From positions 107,347-171,346 of the forward strand of contig JAQUZE010000001.1 in the NCBI GenBank assembly GCA_028691515.1: a DNA stretch of 64,000 nucleotides. Reading direction: 5' to 3'. Shown piece by piece: positions 49,165 to 59,262 of this stretch; position 1 is the first letter of the stretch; every line of letters starts with the position of its first letter. The DNA comes from Bacilli bacterium. GTDB lineage: Bacteria > Bacillota_I > Bacilli_A > ML615J-28 > CAG-698. Both the position numbers and the translations under genes were made by a program. A model generated the notes under the pieces. That model was not told where the DNA came from and did no database searches. It saw only the letters and a program-made list of their open reading frames with translations.

Positions 49165-51438
49165 ATGGAAAAGGTTTGGGGAAGTGTTAACCGGGTTATT
49201 TATTATAATGATAAAAACGGGTATGGAGTAATTAGAATTACACTTGACCCTAAAAACCCAGAAATAAAATTAGTAATGGATAAACTATATTCTTCTTTTG
49301 TAACAGTTACAGGTGTTTTTGAGAGAAAACCGATTGAAAATGAAAATTATACTTTTTTGGGTGAGTTTGTTGATACTGAATATGGGTATCAATTTAAAGC
49401 AAGTTCATTTGATCGGAAAACAGAAAATACATTAGAAGGAATTATAAATTATTTATCAAGTGATTTATTTCCAGGAGTAGGTAAAATAGCTGCAACAAAG
49501 ATATTTAATACTCTTGGAGAGGAAAGTTTAAGCTTGATATTAGAAAATAAAAAGAATCTTGATAAAGTTCGTGGAATAAATAAATTGCAGAAAGATACAA
49601 TATATGAAAATCTGCAGAAAAACCTTTCTTTTAAAGAAACTACTTTAGCATTTTTAAGTTTAGGTTTAACTATGTCTGTTGCATTAAAATTAATAAATCA
49701 TTATGGACCTTCTGCATATGAGATTATCAAAAATGATCCTTATATTTTAATTGATCAAGTTGAGGGGTTCGGCTTTATTAGGGCAGATAAAATAGCTTTT
49801 TCATTGGGTATTAAAAAAGACGCTTTAGTTAGGGTTAAAGCATTGTTGATATATATATTAAATCAATATACTTATGGAAAAGGAAATTCTTATGTAAAAA
49901 AAAGTGAGCTATTTAATTTAATGCACAATGAAGTAGAAAATGAAGATAGTTTTTTTGATGAGGAATTATTAAATAATGTTATTAAAAGTTTAGTTATTGA
50001 TAACAAAATAGTTATTGAAGAAGAAGATATCTATTTAAAACCTATTTTTTACTCTGAAGTTGATTTTGCAAATAAAATTAAACAAATTGTAAATTATGAA
50101 CATCAGAATGACTTTATAGAAGCAGATATTATTAGTGAATTAAATAAATTAATGAGAAAAATAAAAATAACATATACTAGTGAACAAAAAGATGCCATTG
50201 TTTTATCACTTTTAAATAATATATCAATTATTACTGGTGGCCCCGGTACTGGTAAATCTACAATAATAAATGGAATCATTAAAACATATACCTCTCTTTT
50301 TAACAAAGAAGAATTAGTTGGCGAAGCTATATATTTGCTTGCGCCTACAGGTAGAGCTGCAAAAAGATTGCAAGAGATAACAAAGCATAATGCTATGACT
50401 GTTCATAAGTTTTTGGGTTATGAAGGGAATGGTAATTATCGATATGGAAAAGATACTATTATTGCTTGTAAAATGGTAATTGTTGATGAATTTTCAATGG
50501 TTGATATTGAATTAGCATCAAGGCTTTTAAATGCGTTATCTTTAGATGTGAAAATTGTTTTTATTGGTGACAAAGATCAACTACCGTCTGTTGGTCCAGG
50601 CAATGTTTTAGATGATTTGATTTCATCAAATATAATTAAAACGATAAAATTAACGCAAATACATAGACAACAAATAGATTCATCTATTATTGATTTTGCT
50701 CATAGTATAAATAAAGGGATTGTTCCAGACAATGTTTTAGATATGCAAAGTGACAGAAGCTTTGTTAGAATGAATGATAATTCTATTATACAAAATTTGG
50801 TTTTTACAATAAAAAGAGCCATAGATAAACAAATGGATTTAATTAAGGATATTCAAGTTCTTGTTCCAATGTATAAGGGTGAACTGGGTATTATAAATAT
50901 TAATAAAGTTTTGCAAGAAGAATTTAATCCTAAAAAGGATTTAGAAATAACAAAATTTAATTATTCTTTTAGAGTTAATGATAAGGTTATTCAATTAGTT
51001 AATAGAACGGAAAAAGAGGTTATGAATGGAGATATTGGGCAAATAATTAGTATTGATTATCAAAATAATGACTATTTAGGGTTAACTGTTTTATATGATT
51101 TTGGTCCAGTTTATTATAATGAAGATGAATTAGATGATTTAAGCTTAGCTTATGCCATTTCTATTCATAAAGCTCAAGGAAGTGAGTTTGATTTAGTGGT
51201 TATTCCCTTTACATCCAAGTATTATATTATGCTTAAAAAGAAATTAATATATACTGCTGTTACAAGAGCAAAAAAATATCTAATAATGCTTGGATCCCTT
51301 GAAGCTATGGTTCAAGGAATAAAAAAAATAGAAGTAAAAAAACGGACAAAATTAGTTAATAGATTAACAAATGTTTTACAAAATAATGATAGTGAAATTA
51401 TAAATGATGAGGATATTTCCCCGTTTGATTTTTTATAA
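49165..51438 (+). CDS. recD2: RecD2-type ATP-dependent DNA helicase
   Basis: HhH region FPGVGKIAATKIF, ITGGPGTGKSTIINGI, LLAPTGRAAKRLQE, AYAISIHKAQGSEFD. Confidence 0.95.
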   Translation: MEKVWGSVNRVIYYNDKNGYGVIRITLDPKNPEIKLVMDKLYSSFVTVTGVFERKPIENENYTFLGEFVDTEYGYQFKASSFDRKTENTLEGIINYLSSDLFPGVGKIAATKIFNTLGEESLSLILENKKNLDKVRGINKLQKDTIYENLQKNLSFKETTLAFLSLGLTMSVALKLINHYGPSAYEIIKNDPYILIDQVEGFGFIRADKIAFSLGIKKDALVRVKALLIYILNQYTYGKGNSYVKKSELFNLMHNEVENEDSFFDEELLNNVIKSLVIDNKIVIEEEDIYLKPIFYSEVDFANKIKQIVNYEHQNDFIEADIISELNKLMRKIKITYTSEQKDAIVLSLLNNISIITGGPGTGKSTIINGIIKTYTSLFNKEELVGEAIYLLAPTGRAAKRLQEITKHNAMTVHKFLGYEGNGNYRYGKDTIIACKMVIVDEFSMVDIELASRLLNALSLDVKIVFIGDKDQLPSVGPGNVLDDLISSNIIKTIKLTQIHRQQIDSSIIDFAHSINKGIVPDNVLDMQSDRSFVRMNDNSIIQNLVFTIKRAIDKQMDLIKDIQVLVPMYKGELGIININKVLQEEFNPKKDLEITKFNYSFRVNDKVIQLVNRTEKEVMNGDIGQIISIDYQNNDYLGLTVLYDFGPVYYNEDELDDLSLAYAISIHKAQGSEFDLVVIPFTSKYYIMLKKKLIYTAVTRAKKYLIMLGSLEAMVQGIKKIEVKKRTKLVNRLTNVLQNNDSEIINDEDISPFDFL

Positions 51439-51626
51439 ATATTTTAAAATAAAGCAAAAAAAAGTTGAATTTACCATTTTTTTATTTTCTTTATTTTGAT
51501 TTCTAATCAAAGAACTCTAGGGGGTTGTTAATTAGCTGTGAAAGGGTTAAAAAACGATTAAAGGTTAAATAACAAGTGAATTATTGGAAAGAATGAACAT
51601 GTGTAAAAATATATTATAAGAAATTT

Positions 51627-51662
51627 AAAAAAAGACTTGAAGATAATACTTCAAGTCTTTTT
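51627..51662. terminator. Bidirectional terminator between recD2 and amidase genes
   Basis: AAAAAAGACTTGAAG-ATAATA-CTTCAAGTCTTTTTT. Confidence 0.9.
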
Positions 51663-51691
51663 TGGTTTTTAGTTATATATATAATCGATTT

Positions 51692-54328
51692 TTAGTATCC
51701 AAAATTAAATCGATTTGTAGGTGCAGCTAAAGAAGATTTAGCTGGAAGAATTGTATCTAATACAACTGTAGCATCATATTCTTCATTATGAATTCTTACT
51801 TTGTAAGTAATTGTAGTTTCTACATCAGGTAAATTAAATATTCTTCCTCTAGAATCAACATATTGGCTTGCAGTTGTTGAAAAATCTAATTGATAACCTT
51901 TTAATTTTGTTTTTACAAGGTATTCTGCTTCAATCATGTCACGGAAATGTTCTTCAAGTCTTGCATTTCTCATAGTTCCTGGGCAGTTTTTACCACTAAA
52001 GTAATGATGAGGTTGAACTTCATACATTTCTAGGTTATGATCATCCATTAATTTAGCAATTAGTTTTGCTAAGTTATGCCATGTAGTATAAAGATCTGAA
52101 CCTTTGTTTATTGCTGATTCAATACCGATACCAGCTACATTTCCACCTCTATTTGCAATATAATTATAGTCTGTACTATACCAAGTAGGTCCCATATAAT
52201 AATATCCATCTTTAACTTCAACTAATAAGCCGTTATCATTAATATCAGATGTTTTTGCAATAGCACCATATTTTAATGGAGCAACATAAGTTGTTTTTTC
52301 ACCATCTAATGCATAATAACCATCTGTAGTAATTGTAACATCAGGGTGAAGATTACCATTAAATTTAACACCAGTTGCAATATAGTTAAATTTTACAGAA
52401 GTTCCGTCTCCTGCATGCCAAGCTTGCATATTTGTTGGAAGTTGTTGATAAACTGCATCATCACCAACAGTGAAATGCCAAGATACTTCAGCATCACTAT
52501 TGTTATAATTTGAATTTGCTAAAGCAGTAGAGCCAGCACCAGCTGCTCCGGTATCATGATATGTTATATATTTTGTTTCTGAATCATGAATATTACCGGT
52601 ATATCCAACAGCGGTTGTTTTCATCATATTAGGAGTAATTACTAGGTCTTGGAATAAAAATTTGCTTACACTACCAATCATTGGTTGTACGGGATAGACT
52701 CCACCAGCCGTAAATTCATATCCATATAAAATTATTTCTTGATTAATAATATTTGTTTGATGAAGAGATTCAATTATTTTCATAGGATCAAATTGTTCTT
52801 CAACATTTATATTAATTACCATAGTTATTTCCTCATTTGATGCAACTTTTCCAGTAATTGCAACATTTCCTGTTTTTGTTCCTGTTACTAAAAAACCAAA
52901 ATCATTTACATAAGCAATATTTGTATCACTTGATGTAAAGATAATTTCTTGATTTGCTTGTCTTGGTTCAACCGAGAAAATACCTTTATAACTTTTTTCA
53001 GTTTCAAATGGTCCTTCACCAAAGCCAATTGTTAATCCTGTAGCTGGTTGATATGTAACTGTAACTTCAAATGCTAGTTGTTTACCGTTAGCATAAGACA
53101 TAATAGTTATTGTTGCTACTCCACCACTAATACCTTTTATAGTTCCATCGCTTGATACTGATAAAATTTTTGAATCACTTGTTTCAAAGTTCACACCAAG
53201 GCCATATTTGTCAGCAGAGTCAGTATATACGATTTTGTGCGTTTCACCAACATCAATGGTTGTGATTGTTTCAACAATTAATGTTGAAGAATTAATTACT
53301 TCTACATTTATTGTAGTTTGAATATCAGTTCCATCAATTTTAGCTATAATTGAAGTAGTTCCTACTTTTAAAGCTGTAATTGTATGTTCTTGAATAGTTA
53401 AAATTTCTTCATCATCAATTTCATAGATAACTTGCATTGTTTCTGAATTTTCACCAGTAATAACTGGAACTAAAATAAATGAATTTGAAGTTTCTAAATC
53501 AATAGTAATATTATTATTATCAAATGAAAGAGAAGTTTTTTCTTTAATTGTAAGTGTAATAGAAGCGCTAATTTCTGTATTTTTAATTTTAGCTGTAATA
53601 ACTACTTCTCCACTAGCAAGAGCTTTAACAGTACTTCCTGTAAAACTTACTTTTTCACTTGGAACAGCAGAATATTCTACTTCTAATTCAGAGTTACTTA
53701 GATTAGGAGTTAAAGTAAATTCTTCATCAACCTCTAATTCGATTTCTGAATTTTCAAAACTAATTGTCGGATCAATTTTTTCTTCAATAACTGTAATTTT
53801 TATTGTAGCAGCTATTTCTGTGTTTTCTATTGTTGCAGTTATTGTAACTTCGCCAATAATTAATGCTTTTACTTTGTTTCCAGTAAATTCAACTGAAGTC
53901 ATAGGATCAGCTGAATAAATAACTACTAAACTTGTATCACTTAAAGTTGGATTTAAAGTATATTCTTTACCGATTTCTAATTCTACTTCATCTTCAGTAA
54001 AAGAAATTGTTGGTGTTTCACTACTTTCTTCAACAACATTAATTGTAATAGATGCAGATATCTTCGTTTCATCAATAGTTGCAGTTACTATTACAGAACC
54101 TAAAGCAATTGCTGTTACTTTTCCGTCCTCGATTGTAATAATATCATCTTTATCCATAGTATAGTTAACTTTTAAAGATTCTTGACTTAGTACTGGTGAA
54201 AGTGTATATTCATCACCGACTTTAATTTCTATATTTTGGTCAGCAAAAGAAATAGATTCACCATTACATGCAATAAGTGTTACACCGAGAAGTAACATCA
54301 TGCATATAAATGCGATTTTTTTGAACAT
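51692..54328 (-). CDS. Lipoprotein with tandem bacterial Ig-like domains and a C-terminal N-acetylmuramoyl-L-alanine amidase (Amidase_2/PGRP-like) domain
   Basis: Signal MFKKIAFICMMLLLGVTLIAC; repeats IxF..nxIELEVgeEyTLxPxLS...; YITYHDTGAAGAG, SWHFTVGDDAVYQQLP, AWHAGDGTS, QPHHYFSGKNCPGTMR. Confidence 0.88.
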   Translation of the reverse strand: MFKKIAFICMMLLLGVTLIACNGESISFADQNIEIKVGDEYTLSPVLSQESLKVNYTMDKDDIITIEDGKVTAIALGSVIVTATIDETKISASITINVVEESSETPTISFTEDEVELEIGKEYTLNPTLSDTSLVVIYSADPMTSVEFTGNKVKALIIGEVTITATIENTEIAATIKITVIEEKIDPTISFENSEIELEVDEEFTLTPNLSNSELEVEYSAVPSEKVSFTGSTVKALASGEVVITAKIKNTEISASITLTIKEKTSLSFDNNNITIDLETSNSFILVPVITGENSETMQVIYEIDDEEILTIQEHTITALKVGTTSIIAKIDGTDIQTTINVEVINSSTLIVETITTIDVGETHKIVYTDSADKYGLGVNFETSDSKILSVSSDGTIKGISGGVATITIMSYANGKQLAFEVTVTYQPATGLTIGFGEGPFETEKSYKGIFSVEPRQANQEIIFTSSDTNIAYVNDFGFLVTGTKTGNVAITGKVASNEEITMVININVEEQFDPMKIIESLHQTNIINQEIILYGYEFTAGGVYPVQPMIGSVSKFLFQDLVITPNMMKTTAVGYTGNIHDSETKYITYHDTGAAGAGSTALANSNYNNSDAEVSWHFTVGDDAVYQQLPTNMQAWHAGDGTSVKFNYIATGVKFNGNLHPDVTITTDGYYALDGEKTTYVAPLKYGAIAKTSDINDNGLLVEVKDGYYYMGPTWYSTDYNYIANRGGNVAGIGIESAINKGSDLYTTWHNLAKLIAKLMDDHNLEMYEVQPHHYFSGKNCPGTMRNARLEEHFRDMIEAEYLVKTKLKGYQLDFSTTASQYVDSRGRIFNLPDVETTITYKVRIHNEEYDATVVLDTILPAKSSLAAPTNRFNFGY
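53290..54256 (-). repeat. About four tandem Ig-like (Big_2-type) protein repeats encoded within the amidase gene
   Basis: Repeated ISF..(E)IEL(E/K)VG.EYTL.P.LS...V.Y...........KVTA...G..(V/I).ITA.I..T.I.A.I.I.V. Confidence 0.75.
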
Positions 54329-54364
54329 TGTGTTCTCCTTTCAAATATGTTAATTACATTTTAT

Positions 54365-54393
54365 ATTATATAAGAAAACGTTTGAATAGTCAA
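54365..54393 (-). promoter_or_regulatory. Sigma-A-type promoter of the amidase gene
   Basis: Reverse strand TTGACT - 17 bp - TATAAT. Confidence 0.75.
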
Positions 54394-54443
54394 ATTAGAT
54401 TATAAATAAAATAATTTCTTTCTTTTTAGATAATATATAGTAA

Positions 54444-54998
54444 ATGGAGGCAATTATGAATAAAAAGAAGATTATAATTAGTGTAATTGTTTGTATATTA
54501 ATAATTTCTGGAATAATTATTACTGTTGTATCTAGTAATAATCAATCACGTATTGAAACTCCAGAAAGCAATTTTAATAATAATAAAAATAATATTATTA
54601 TTGAAGTAAAAGGAGAAGTTTATAAACCGGGTATTTATATAGTTTTAGAAGGGTCAAGGGTTAATGATATTATTTCTTTGTGTGGTGGATTTACAAATAA
54701 TGCAGTTACAGAAAATATAAATCTTGCAAGAGTTGTCAATGATGGGGAATTAATTAATATTAATTCAAAAAATGAAAAAGAAACAGATAATATAAAAATT
54801 AATATTAATACTGCTTCTATTGAACAGTTAATGAGCTTAAGTGGAATAGGAGAGACAAAAGCAAAGGCCATAATTAATTATCGTACTGAAGAAAAAAAAT
54901 TTACAGTGATTGAAGATATAATGAATGTTAGTGGGATTTCAAGTGTTTTATTTGAAAAAATTAAAGACTTTATTACAGTACAAGATATTATTAAATAA
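54444..54998 (+). CDS. comEA: ComEA-like DNA-binding protein (SLBB + HhH)
   Basis: TM; IIIEVKGEVYKPGIYIVLEGSRVNDIISLCGGFT; ININTASIEQLMSLSGIGETKAKAIINYR. Confidence 0.92.
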   Translation: MEAIMNKKKIIISVIVCILIISGIIITVVSSNNQSRIETPESNFNNNKNNIIIEVKGEVYKPGIYIVLEGSRVNDIISLCGGFTNNAVTENINLARVVNDGELININSKNEKETDNIKININTASIEQLMSLSGIGETKAKAIINYRTEEKKFTVIEDIMNVSGISSVLFEKIKDFITVQDIIK

Positions 54999-57060
54999 TT
55001 ATTTTCTTATAGCGATATTTATATTTTTAACTCTTTTTTCAATAAAACATATAATAGTAATTATTTTTTTAATAATTTATGGAATATATTTATATAAAAA
55101 AAGTAAATTTATTTTTTGGTGTTGTTTTATTCTTTCTTTATTTAGTGTGTTGATATATTTAATAACAATTAATTATAAAATTGAAGAAAAAAAACATTAT
55201 TATGGTCAAGTAATTAGTATTGATAAAAAAGAAGATTATCAGATAATAATAATTAAAAATAAAATTAAAAACATCATGATATATGAAAATGGTAATGCGG
55301 AATATTCGGTACTTGATTATATTGAAGTAGAAGGAGAAGTAAAAGAGATTGAGCCTAATAGAATTCCTAGGGGGTTTAATTATAAAAAATATTTACAAAA
55401 TGAAAAAATAGGGTTGGTTATTTCTGGAGAATCTATAAGGATAGTTGATCAAAAATTTAATATTAGTTATATTAGAGAGTTGTTAATCAAATATGTGGAA
55501 AGATATTTTCCGGAAAATGCTAAATCTATTATTAAAGGACTTGTTATTGGAGAAAATAAAGATTTTAGTGACGAGTTTATGGATAGTTTAAAAATTAATG
55601 GGATTATGCATTTATTCGCTATTTCTGGAACTCATATTGCAATTTTAGTATTATTTTTAGAAAAAATATTAAAACGTTTTAAAAATAAGTCAATATTTAT
55701 ATCATCATTTTTAGCAATATATTTAGTTGTTACAAATTTTTCTCCTTCGGTATTAAGGGCGGTATTGATGTACTATTTTATCTTAATTAATAAAAAGTTT
55801 AAACTTAATTTATCTTCGTTAGATATTGTTTCTATTGTGTTTATATTTTTATTAATTTATAATCCCTTTTATTTAGAAAATCTTGGATTTTGTCTTAGTT
55901 TTTTAATGGCATTCACAATAGTTCTTATTGCACCATTAATGGAAAACAAAAATGACACTTTAAAAGTTTTCTTTATTTCTTTGTCAGCATTAATTATTAC
56001 TCTACCTTTAGTTATTAATATTAATCATCAAGTTAATTTATTGTCGCCTTTAATTAATATTCTATTTATTGTGTTAGTAGGAGAAATTATGCTGCCTTTT
56101 GCGTTTGCAAGTTTTATGTTTTTTCCAATTGGGTTAATTTTTAATTATTTATGTAAAGGATTTATGGTATTTAGTAGTTTAATATCAAAATATTTTTGTA
56201 TTAATATAAAAATGCCATATTTTTCAATTTATCATTCTTTAATATACTATGGTTTGATAATTTTAATTCTTATTGTTTATAAAACAATTAAAAAAAGATA
56301 TCTTTTTTTAGGGCTTTTACTTATTTTTTTGACTTGTTTTCTTCTTTTTAATTCAGTAAAACCCTTTTTGAAAGTAGTTTTTTTAGATTTATATTATGGT
56401 GAATCGACTGTTATTACATATGGGTTTAACACGATTATTATTGATACTGGGGATGGCAAGAATAATGAGGTTACTGAATATTTATTAAGAGAGGGTATTT
56501 ATAAAGTTGATTATTTGATTTTAACTCATAACCATAATGATCATAATGGAGAGGCAGAACATATTACTGCTAATATAAAAGTAAAAAATACTGTTATGAG
56601 TATTTATGATAATAACAATTATTTATATACAAACAATATTCACTTAAATAAAGAAATGAAAATCAGTATGCCAAAAATGGATTTGATAATTTTCCCTCCT
56701 CTTTGTCAATATGCTAATGAAAATGATAATAGTTTAATTACTTATATAAAAACTGATGTTAATATGTTGTTTTTAGGAGATATTGAAAAAGAAGGAGAAA
56801 AGCGACTTAATAATTTTTTATATGATGTTGATATTGTAAAGATTGCTCACCATGGAAGTAAAACATCTACAGGAATAAATTTTTTAAATATGGTTAATTT
56901 TAAATATGCAGTAATTCAATCAGGAAGGATAAAAAGTTTTGGTTTTCCAAATGTTGAAGTTATTAATAAACTTAATAATTATAAAAAAATAATTTATAGA
57001 ACTGATAAAGACTATACGATTACATATAAACTGGGTAAATTTTATAGGCTAAATAATTAA
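54925..57060 (+). CDS. comEC: ComEC/Rec2 competence membrane protein
   Basis: IKGLVIGENKDFSDEFMDSLKINGIMHLFAISGTHIAIL, multi-TM core, MBL domain with LTHNHNDHNGEAEH and IVKIAHHGSKTSTG. Start codon uncertain (overlaps comEA). Confidence 0.92.
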   Translation: MLVGFQVFYLKKLKTLLQYKILLNNYFLIAIFIFLTLFSIKHIIVIIFLIIYGIYLYKKSKFIFWCCFILSLFSVLIYLITINYKIEEKKHYYGQVISIDKKEDYQIIIIKNKIKNIMIYENGNAEYSVLDYIEVEGEVKEIEPNRIPRGFNYKKYLQNEKIGLVISGESIRIVDQKFNISYIRELLIKYVERYFPENAKSIIKGLVIGENKDFSDEFMDSLKINGIMHLFAISGTHIAILVLFLEKILKRFKNKSIFISSFLAIYLVVTNFSPSVLRAVLMYYFILINKKFKLNLSSLDIVSIVFIFLLIYNPFYLENLGFCLSFLMAFTIVLIAPLMENKNDTLKVFFISLSALIITLPLVININHQVNLLSPLINILFIVLVGEIMLPFAFASFMFFPIGLIFNYLCKGFMVFSSLISKYFCINIKMPYFSIYHSLIYYGLIILILIVYKTIKKRYLFLGLLLIFLTCFLLFNSVKPFLKVVFLDLYYGESTVITYGFNTIIIDTGDGKNNEVTEYLLREGIYKVDYLILTHNHNDHNGEAEHITANIKVKNTVMSIYDNNNYLYTNNIHLNKEMKISMPKMDLIIFPPLCQYANENDNSLITYIKTDVNMLFLGDIEKEGEKRLNNFLYDVDIVKIAHHGSKTSTGINFLNMVNFKYAVIQSGRIKSFGFPNVEVINKLNNYKKIIYRTDKDYTITYKLGKFYRLNN

Positions 57061-57131
57061 TTTTTATAAAGATATAGAAAAGGGGATGATAATATGTTAA
57101 AATAAAAATAGATTAATTACTGGAGAATTAT

Positions 57132-57881
57132 ATGGAAGATTTAAATAATAATATAATAGAAGCAAAGCCAGTTAATAGCAGTTTAAAAAAATCACGTAAA
57201 TATTCTTATATTGCTTTAGGATTAGGAGTGCTTTGTTTGTTATTTTCGTTAATATGTTTTATTGAATATGTTTTTAACATATTGAGCATTGTTTGTGGGT
57301 TAGGAGCTTTTGTATTTGCAATACTAGGAATGAATTCAGATAGAAAAGGATCTGGTTTTTTTGGGGCAATTATTTCTATTATTGGAATTGTAATCTCATT
57401 GTTTTTGTTAATTACATCTATAAGAAATTATCAAGATGTTTCTAATCAAGCTAAAAACACAAGTGAAGATGTTGGTATCTATTTAGTTGACAAAAGACCA
57501 ATTGAGTTTACTTATAATATAGATGTTAATAAATACATTTTACAAGGTTCTTATTTATATGATTATAATGAAGATGAGAAGCAAGATTTTATAACTAATA
57601 TTAGTGAAAAATGGAAGCAAGAAAAAGTTAACGCTGATTTAAAGGTGTATTTGGCTGATTTCAAATTAATTCCTGATGAGTTTTTTGAATCTGAAGGATA
57701 TTATATATATCATAATATTGATCTTAATGATGAATCATTTGATAAAGAATCATTATATTATAATTTCATATTTATATATTTTGATAAAGATAATATATAT
57801 GAACATGATTTATATTTATATACTTTTGAAAAATACCAAGAATATAGTGAAATTCCTGATGAGGATGCGAATACAGAATAG
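57132..57881 (+). CDS. Hypothetical membrane protein
   Basis: TM segments near the N-terminus (YIALGLGVLCLLFSLICF, GFFGAIISIIGIVISLFLLI) and an acidic soluble tail. Confidence 0.6.
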   Translation: MEDLNNNIIEAKPVNSSLKKSRKYSYIALGLGVLCLLFSLICFIEYVFNILSIVCGLGAFVFAILGMNSDRKGSGFFGAIISIIGIVISLFLLITSIRNYQDVSNQAKNTSEDVGIYLVDKRPIEFTYNIDVNKYILQGSYLYDYNEDEKQDFITNISEKWKQEKVNADLKVYLADFKLIPDEFFESEGYYIYHNIDLNDESFDKESLYYNFIFIYFDKDNIYEHDLYLYTFEKYQEYSEIPDEDANTE

Positions 57882-57890
57882 GAGAAAAAT

Positions 57891-58850
57891 ATGGCAGATA
57901 ATATTTATCTTTTTGTTGGTGAGGAATATTATTTAATTCGTTTAAGAATTAATAAAATTATTAAAGATTCTAATGCAGATGAATATAATGTAACAAGGTA
58001 TGATTTGGAAGAAGTAAATGTTAGCGAAGCAATACAAGATGCTCAAACTACGCCATTTATATCAGAGAATAAAGTTGTTATTATAAAAAATCCAACTTTT
58101 CTAACTGCAACTAAACCAAATATATATCAAAATGTTTCTGCTTTTATTAAGTATTTGCTTAATCCTTCTCCATCATGTACTTTAATAATTGATGCATATA
58201 ATTTAAAGCTTGATGAAAGAAAAGATGTTGTTAAGAAATTGCATAAGATTGCAATTTTAAAAGAATGTAACTTTATGACTTCTATTGAATATAAAGGGTG
58301 GATTAGAAGAAAGTTTGAGATTAATGGTATTAGTATTGGAAATGAAGCAATTGAAACTTTTTATCAAAGAGCAGGAAATAATTTAGAAAATGCGGATAAT
58401 GAAACAAACAAATTAATTAGTTATGCATCTTCAACAAAAGAAGTATCTGTTGATGATGTTTTAAATTTAGTTATTAAGGAAATGGATACTAATGTATTTA
58501 GTTTAAGTAATGCAATAATTGCAAAAGATAAAGAAAAAGCACTTAATGTTTATAATAATTTATTACTCGCTGGCGAAGATCCTGTTGGTCTTCTTTCATT
58601 GAGTAGTAGGGCATTAAGAGAATCATATTTAGTTCAATTATTATTACAAAAAAAATATTCACAAAGTGATATTGCTAGAGAAATGAGAGTTTCTAATGGT
58701 AAGGCTTATTATTTAATAAAAAATGCTAAGTCAATTGTAAAAGAAAATGTTGAGTATTTTATTCATCGATTTGCTGAGTTAGACTATAAAATTAAAAAAG
58801 GCTTGATTGATTCAAAGACAGGATTAGAGTTTTTGTTATTTGAAATATAA
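57891..58850 (+). CDS. holA: DNA polymerase III delta subunit
   Basis: NIYLFVGEEYYLIRLRINKII, GLLSLSSRALRESYLVQLLL, upstream of rpsT as in Firmicutes. Confidence 0.92.
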   Translation: MADNIYLFVGEEYYLIRLRINKIIKDSNADEYNVTRYDLEEVNVSEAIQDAQTTPFISENKVVIIKNPTFLTATKPNIYQNVSAFIKYLLNPSPSCTLIIDAYNLKLDERKDVVKKLHKIAILKECNFMTSIEYKGWIRRKFEINGISIGNEAIETFYQRAGNNLENADNETNKLISYASSTKEVSVDDVLNLVIKEMDTNVFSLSNAIIAKDKEKALNVYNNLLLAGEDPVGLLSLSSRALRESYLVQLLLQKKYSQSDIAREMRVSNGKAYYLIKNAKSIVKENVEYFIHRFAELDYKIKKGLIDSKTGLEFLLFEI

Positions 58851-58878
58851 AAAAAGTCGCATATTTTGCGACTTTTTA
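58851..58878. terminator. Bidirectional terminator between holA and rpsT
   Basis: AAAAAGTCGCATATTTTGCGACTTTTT. Confidence 0.9.
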
Positions 58879-58890
58879 ATAATAATTAAA

Positions 58891-59154
58891 TTATGCTATT
58901 TCGTTTAATAATAATGAAAGACGAGATTTATTTCTTGCAACTTTGTTTTTATGATAAATGCCTTTTGCTTGTGCTTTATCAAGTTTTTTGAAAGCAAGAT
59001 TATATGCTTTTTTGGCTTCTTCAATATTTCCTTCTTTAACAGACAATTCAAATTTCTTAATTGCTGTTTTTAAACCGGATTTAAAAGAAGCATTTTGTAA
59101 TCTTTTCTTTTCATTTGTTAAATTACGTTTAGCTTGTTGTTTAATGTTTGCCAT
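58891..59154 (-). CDS. rpsT: 30S ribosomal protein S20
   Basis: MANIKQQAKRNLTNEKKRLQNASFKSGLKTAIKKFE...KGIYHKNKVARNKSRL. Confidence 0.97.
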   Translation of the reverse strand: MANIKQQAKRNLTNEKKRLQNASFKSGLKTAIKKFELSVKEGNIEEAKKAYNLAFKKLDKAQAKGIYHKNKVARNKSRLSLLLNEIA

Positions 59155-59262
59155 CTTAATTTATCCTCCGAAATTTCGTATGTGTTATTATAACAAATTT
59201 AAATAAATAAATCAAGTTATAAATTTGATAATATATTAAACTATTTTTATAAGGAGAAAATA

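Noticed and set aside
51470-51620. tRNA or tmRNA in the recD2-amidase gap
   Set aside because: No cloverleaf-like acceptor/T-arm pairing (no GGTTCGAATCC-like T loop) could be found.
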